Source: an uncultured Thermomicrobiales bacterium
GTDB lineage: Bacteria > Chloroflexota > Chloroflexia > Thermomicrobiales > UBA6265
Length of the DNA stretch: 8,213 nucleotides
Reading direction: 5' to 3'
Assembly (NCBI GenBank): GCA_902806365.1
Contig: CADCWJ010000670.1
Coordinates: forward strand, 1-8,213
In this document: one piece after another, positions 6,969-8,213 of the stretch
How positions within the stretch are numbered: position 1 is the stretch's first letter
Layout: the number at the start of each line of letters is the position of its first letter
Notes under the pieces: model-generated
Databases searched by the model: none
The model's input: the letters and a program-made list of their open reading frames with translations, nothing else
What the model was told of the DNA's origin: nothing
Made by a program: the position numbers and the translations under genes

Positions 6969-8213
6969 ATTTCACGACCCGAAGTCGCATTGGGTACACG
7001 CCCGGGCTCGGATCGCTTCCTCCCCCGTTGGTCCGCCCTCATCACCTACTTCGCCGATATTGCCGAGCGGTCCGACCGGGTTCAGATCACAGAAATCGGC
7101 CAGGGCTGGGGTGGTCAACCGATCTTGCTTCTGACCATCTCGTCGCCGGCAAACCTGGGCGATGAACGCGAGCTGCGTCGCATCCAGGGTCGCCTGGCAG
7201 ACCAGCGGCCCGCGCTTTCGACCCGAGAACGCGCCGACCTCCTCACGCGGGGACGGACCATCTGTTGCGTCACGTGTTCCATCCACCCGACCGAAGTGGG
7301 CGGCACGCTGATGACTCCGGACTTGGTTTATCACCTGGCGACGGACGACTCGGCGCGGACGAGAGAGATCCTCGACGCCGTGGTCCTGCTACTGGTCCCG
7401 AGTCTGAACCCGGACGGGTGGGAACGGGTCGTCGACTGGCACGACGAGACGGTCGGCACGCCCCACGAGGGGACGATCCCGCCGGGTACCTACCATCCCG
7501 TTGCCGGTCACGACAACAACCGGGACTGGTTCATGCGCCACCTGCCCGAGACCCGGGCCATGATCGACTTCGTCCACCGGCCGTGGCATCCGCACATCGT
7601 CCATGACCTGCACCAGATGTCGTCATTCGGCCCGCGGTACGTGGTCCCTCCTTTCTGCGACCCCTATGACCCCTTCGTGCACCCGTTGCTCCGGGCCCAA
7701 GCCAGTGAAGTGGGTACGGCCATCGCGGCCGAGTTGACCGGTCGGGGACTCGCCGGAGTCGCGACCTCGACGATCTTTGACGCCTACTCTGCCTCCCGCG
7801 CCTACCAGCACTATCACGGTGGCGTACGGATCCTCTCCGAGGCCGCGAATGCCCGCCTGGCGTCTCCGATGATCATCAGCCGGGACCAACTTGTGCCCTC
7901 CCACGGCTTTGATCCTCACCGGGCAGAGGTGCGCCATCCCCTCCCCTGGCAAGGCGGCACCTGGGGCATCGGCGACATCGTCCGGAGTAACCGGATCGCC
8001 GTCGATAAGACGTTGCGGCACGCGGCGACGAACCGGGACCGGTGGGTCCGCAACTTCGCGGCAATCCAGGCAGAGGCTCTCCGGCCTCACGACACCGCGG
8101 CATTCGTCCTGCCACCACTGGCCGACCAACCGGACCCGGCAGTGGCTCGCGATCTCGTTGCGCTGCTGGTAGCGGGGGAGGTCGAGGTCGGAAAGACGAC
8201 CGAATCGCTTAAA
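6969..8213 (+). CDS. M14-family zinc carboxypeptidase-like protein (3' end beyond window)
   Basis: An open frame covers 415 codons from 6969 to the window edge without a stop. The product is a metallopeptidase of family M14. With residue 1 at 6969, the zinc ligands are H106 and E109 in SIHPTEVGG and H215 in HDLHQMSS. Substrate-binding Asn-Arg is N184-R185 in HDNNRDWF, and E291 in LSEAANARLASP is the best candidate for the general base. The opening (GTRPGSDRFLPRWSALITYF, then ITEIGQGWGGQPILLLTISSP) matches the long bacterial M14 proteins, in which the peptidase domain is followed by a further domain. The segment from about residue 370 (AAFVLPPLADQ onwards) seems to begin that second domain. 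No signal peptide is visible, so location is unclear. The start is uncertain: GGAGGT at 6957-6962 is six bases before an ATT at 6969. Alternatives are TTG 6990, CTG 6888 (with GGAGG nine bases upstream) and GTG 6852, which overlaps the preceding gene by 53 bases and would add a proline-rich leader. Confidence 0.88.
   Translation, partial: MSRPEVALGTRPGSDRFLPRWSALITYFADIAERSDRVQITEIGQGWGGQPILLLTISSPANLGDERELRRIQGRLADQRPALSTRERADLLTRGRTICCVTCSIHPTEVGGTLMTPDLVYHLATDDSARTREILDAVVLLLVPSLNPDGWERVVDWHDETVGTPHEGTIPPGTYHPVAGHDNNRDWFMRHLPETRAMIDFVHRPWHPHIVHDLHQMSSFGPRYVVPPFCDPYDPFVHPLLRAQASEVGTAIAAELTGRGLAGVATSTIFDAYSASRAYQHYHGGVRILSEAANARLASPMIISRDQLVPSHGFDPHRAEVRHPLPWQGGTWGIGDIVRSNRIAVDKTLRHAATNRDRWVRNFAAIQAEALRPHDTAAFVLPPLADQPDPAVARDLVALLVAGEVEVGKTTESLK

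Overview
The window is 8.2 kb of GC-rich bacterial DNA (roughly 60-65% GC by eye) with tightly packed genes. The gene content is a CUT1 sugar transporter without its own ATPase, a YesL/DUF624-like membrane protein, a glycogen-debranching-type glycosidase and a large M14 metallopeptidase. With the codon style, this fits a chemoheterotrophic Chloroflexota bacterium, perhaps Thermomicrobia-like, or another high-GC lineage. That placement is an inference from gene style; there is no marker gene.

Region 1 (1-2493, + strand) is the downstream part of a carbohydrate ABC transporter operon. It holds the C-terminal 152 residues of a family 1 solute-binding protein, a short gap with a very stable cUUCGg hairpin, and two CUT1 permeases (MalF-like, then MalG-like), each with its EAA loop. 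No ATPase gene follows. Region 2 (2573-5574) is a divergent pair. A 220-residue membrane protein resembling YesL/DUF624 lies on the minus strand, convergent with the permeases. A 724-residue debranching-type glycosidase lies on the plus strand. Together these suggest uptake of an oligosaccharide and intracellular trimming of an alpha-glucan or related substrate.

Region 3 (5575-8213) is a second divergent block. A 103-residue protein with clustered cysteines lies on the minus strand; its family is not recognised, but it has a strong ribosome binding site. A 277-base gap separates it from a plus-strand pair: an SRPBCC-domain protein with an acidic tail, then an M14 zinc carboxypeptidase-like gene that runs off the window end. 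The peptidase lacks a well-placed ATG/GTG/TTG start, and the best ribosome binding site points to an ATT codon.

I found no tRNA, rRNA, CRISPR array, transposase or long repeat, and no convincing evidence of a wholly new system. The best leads are the cysteine-rich small protein, the non-canonical start of the peptidase gene and the inter-gene hairpin in the transporter operon.
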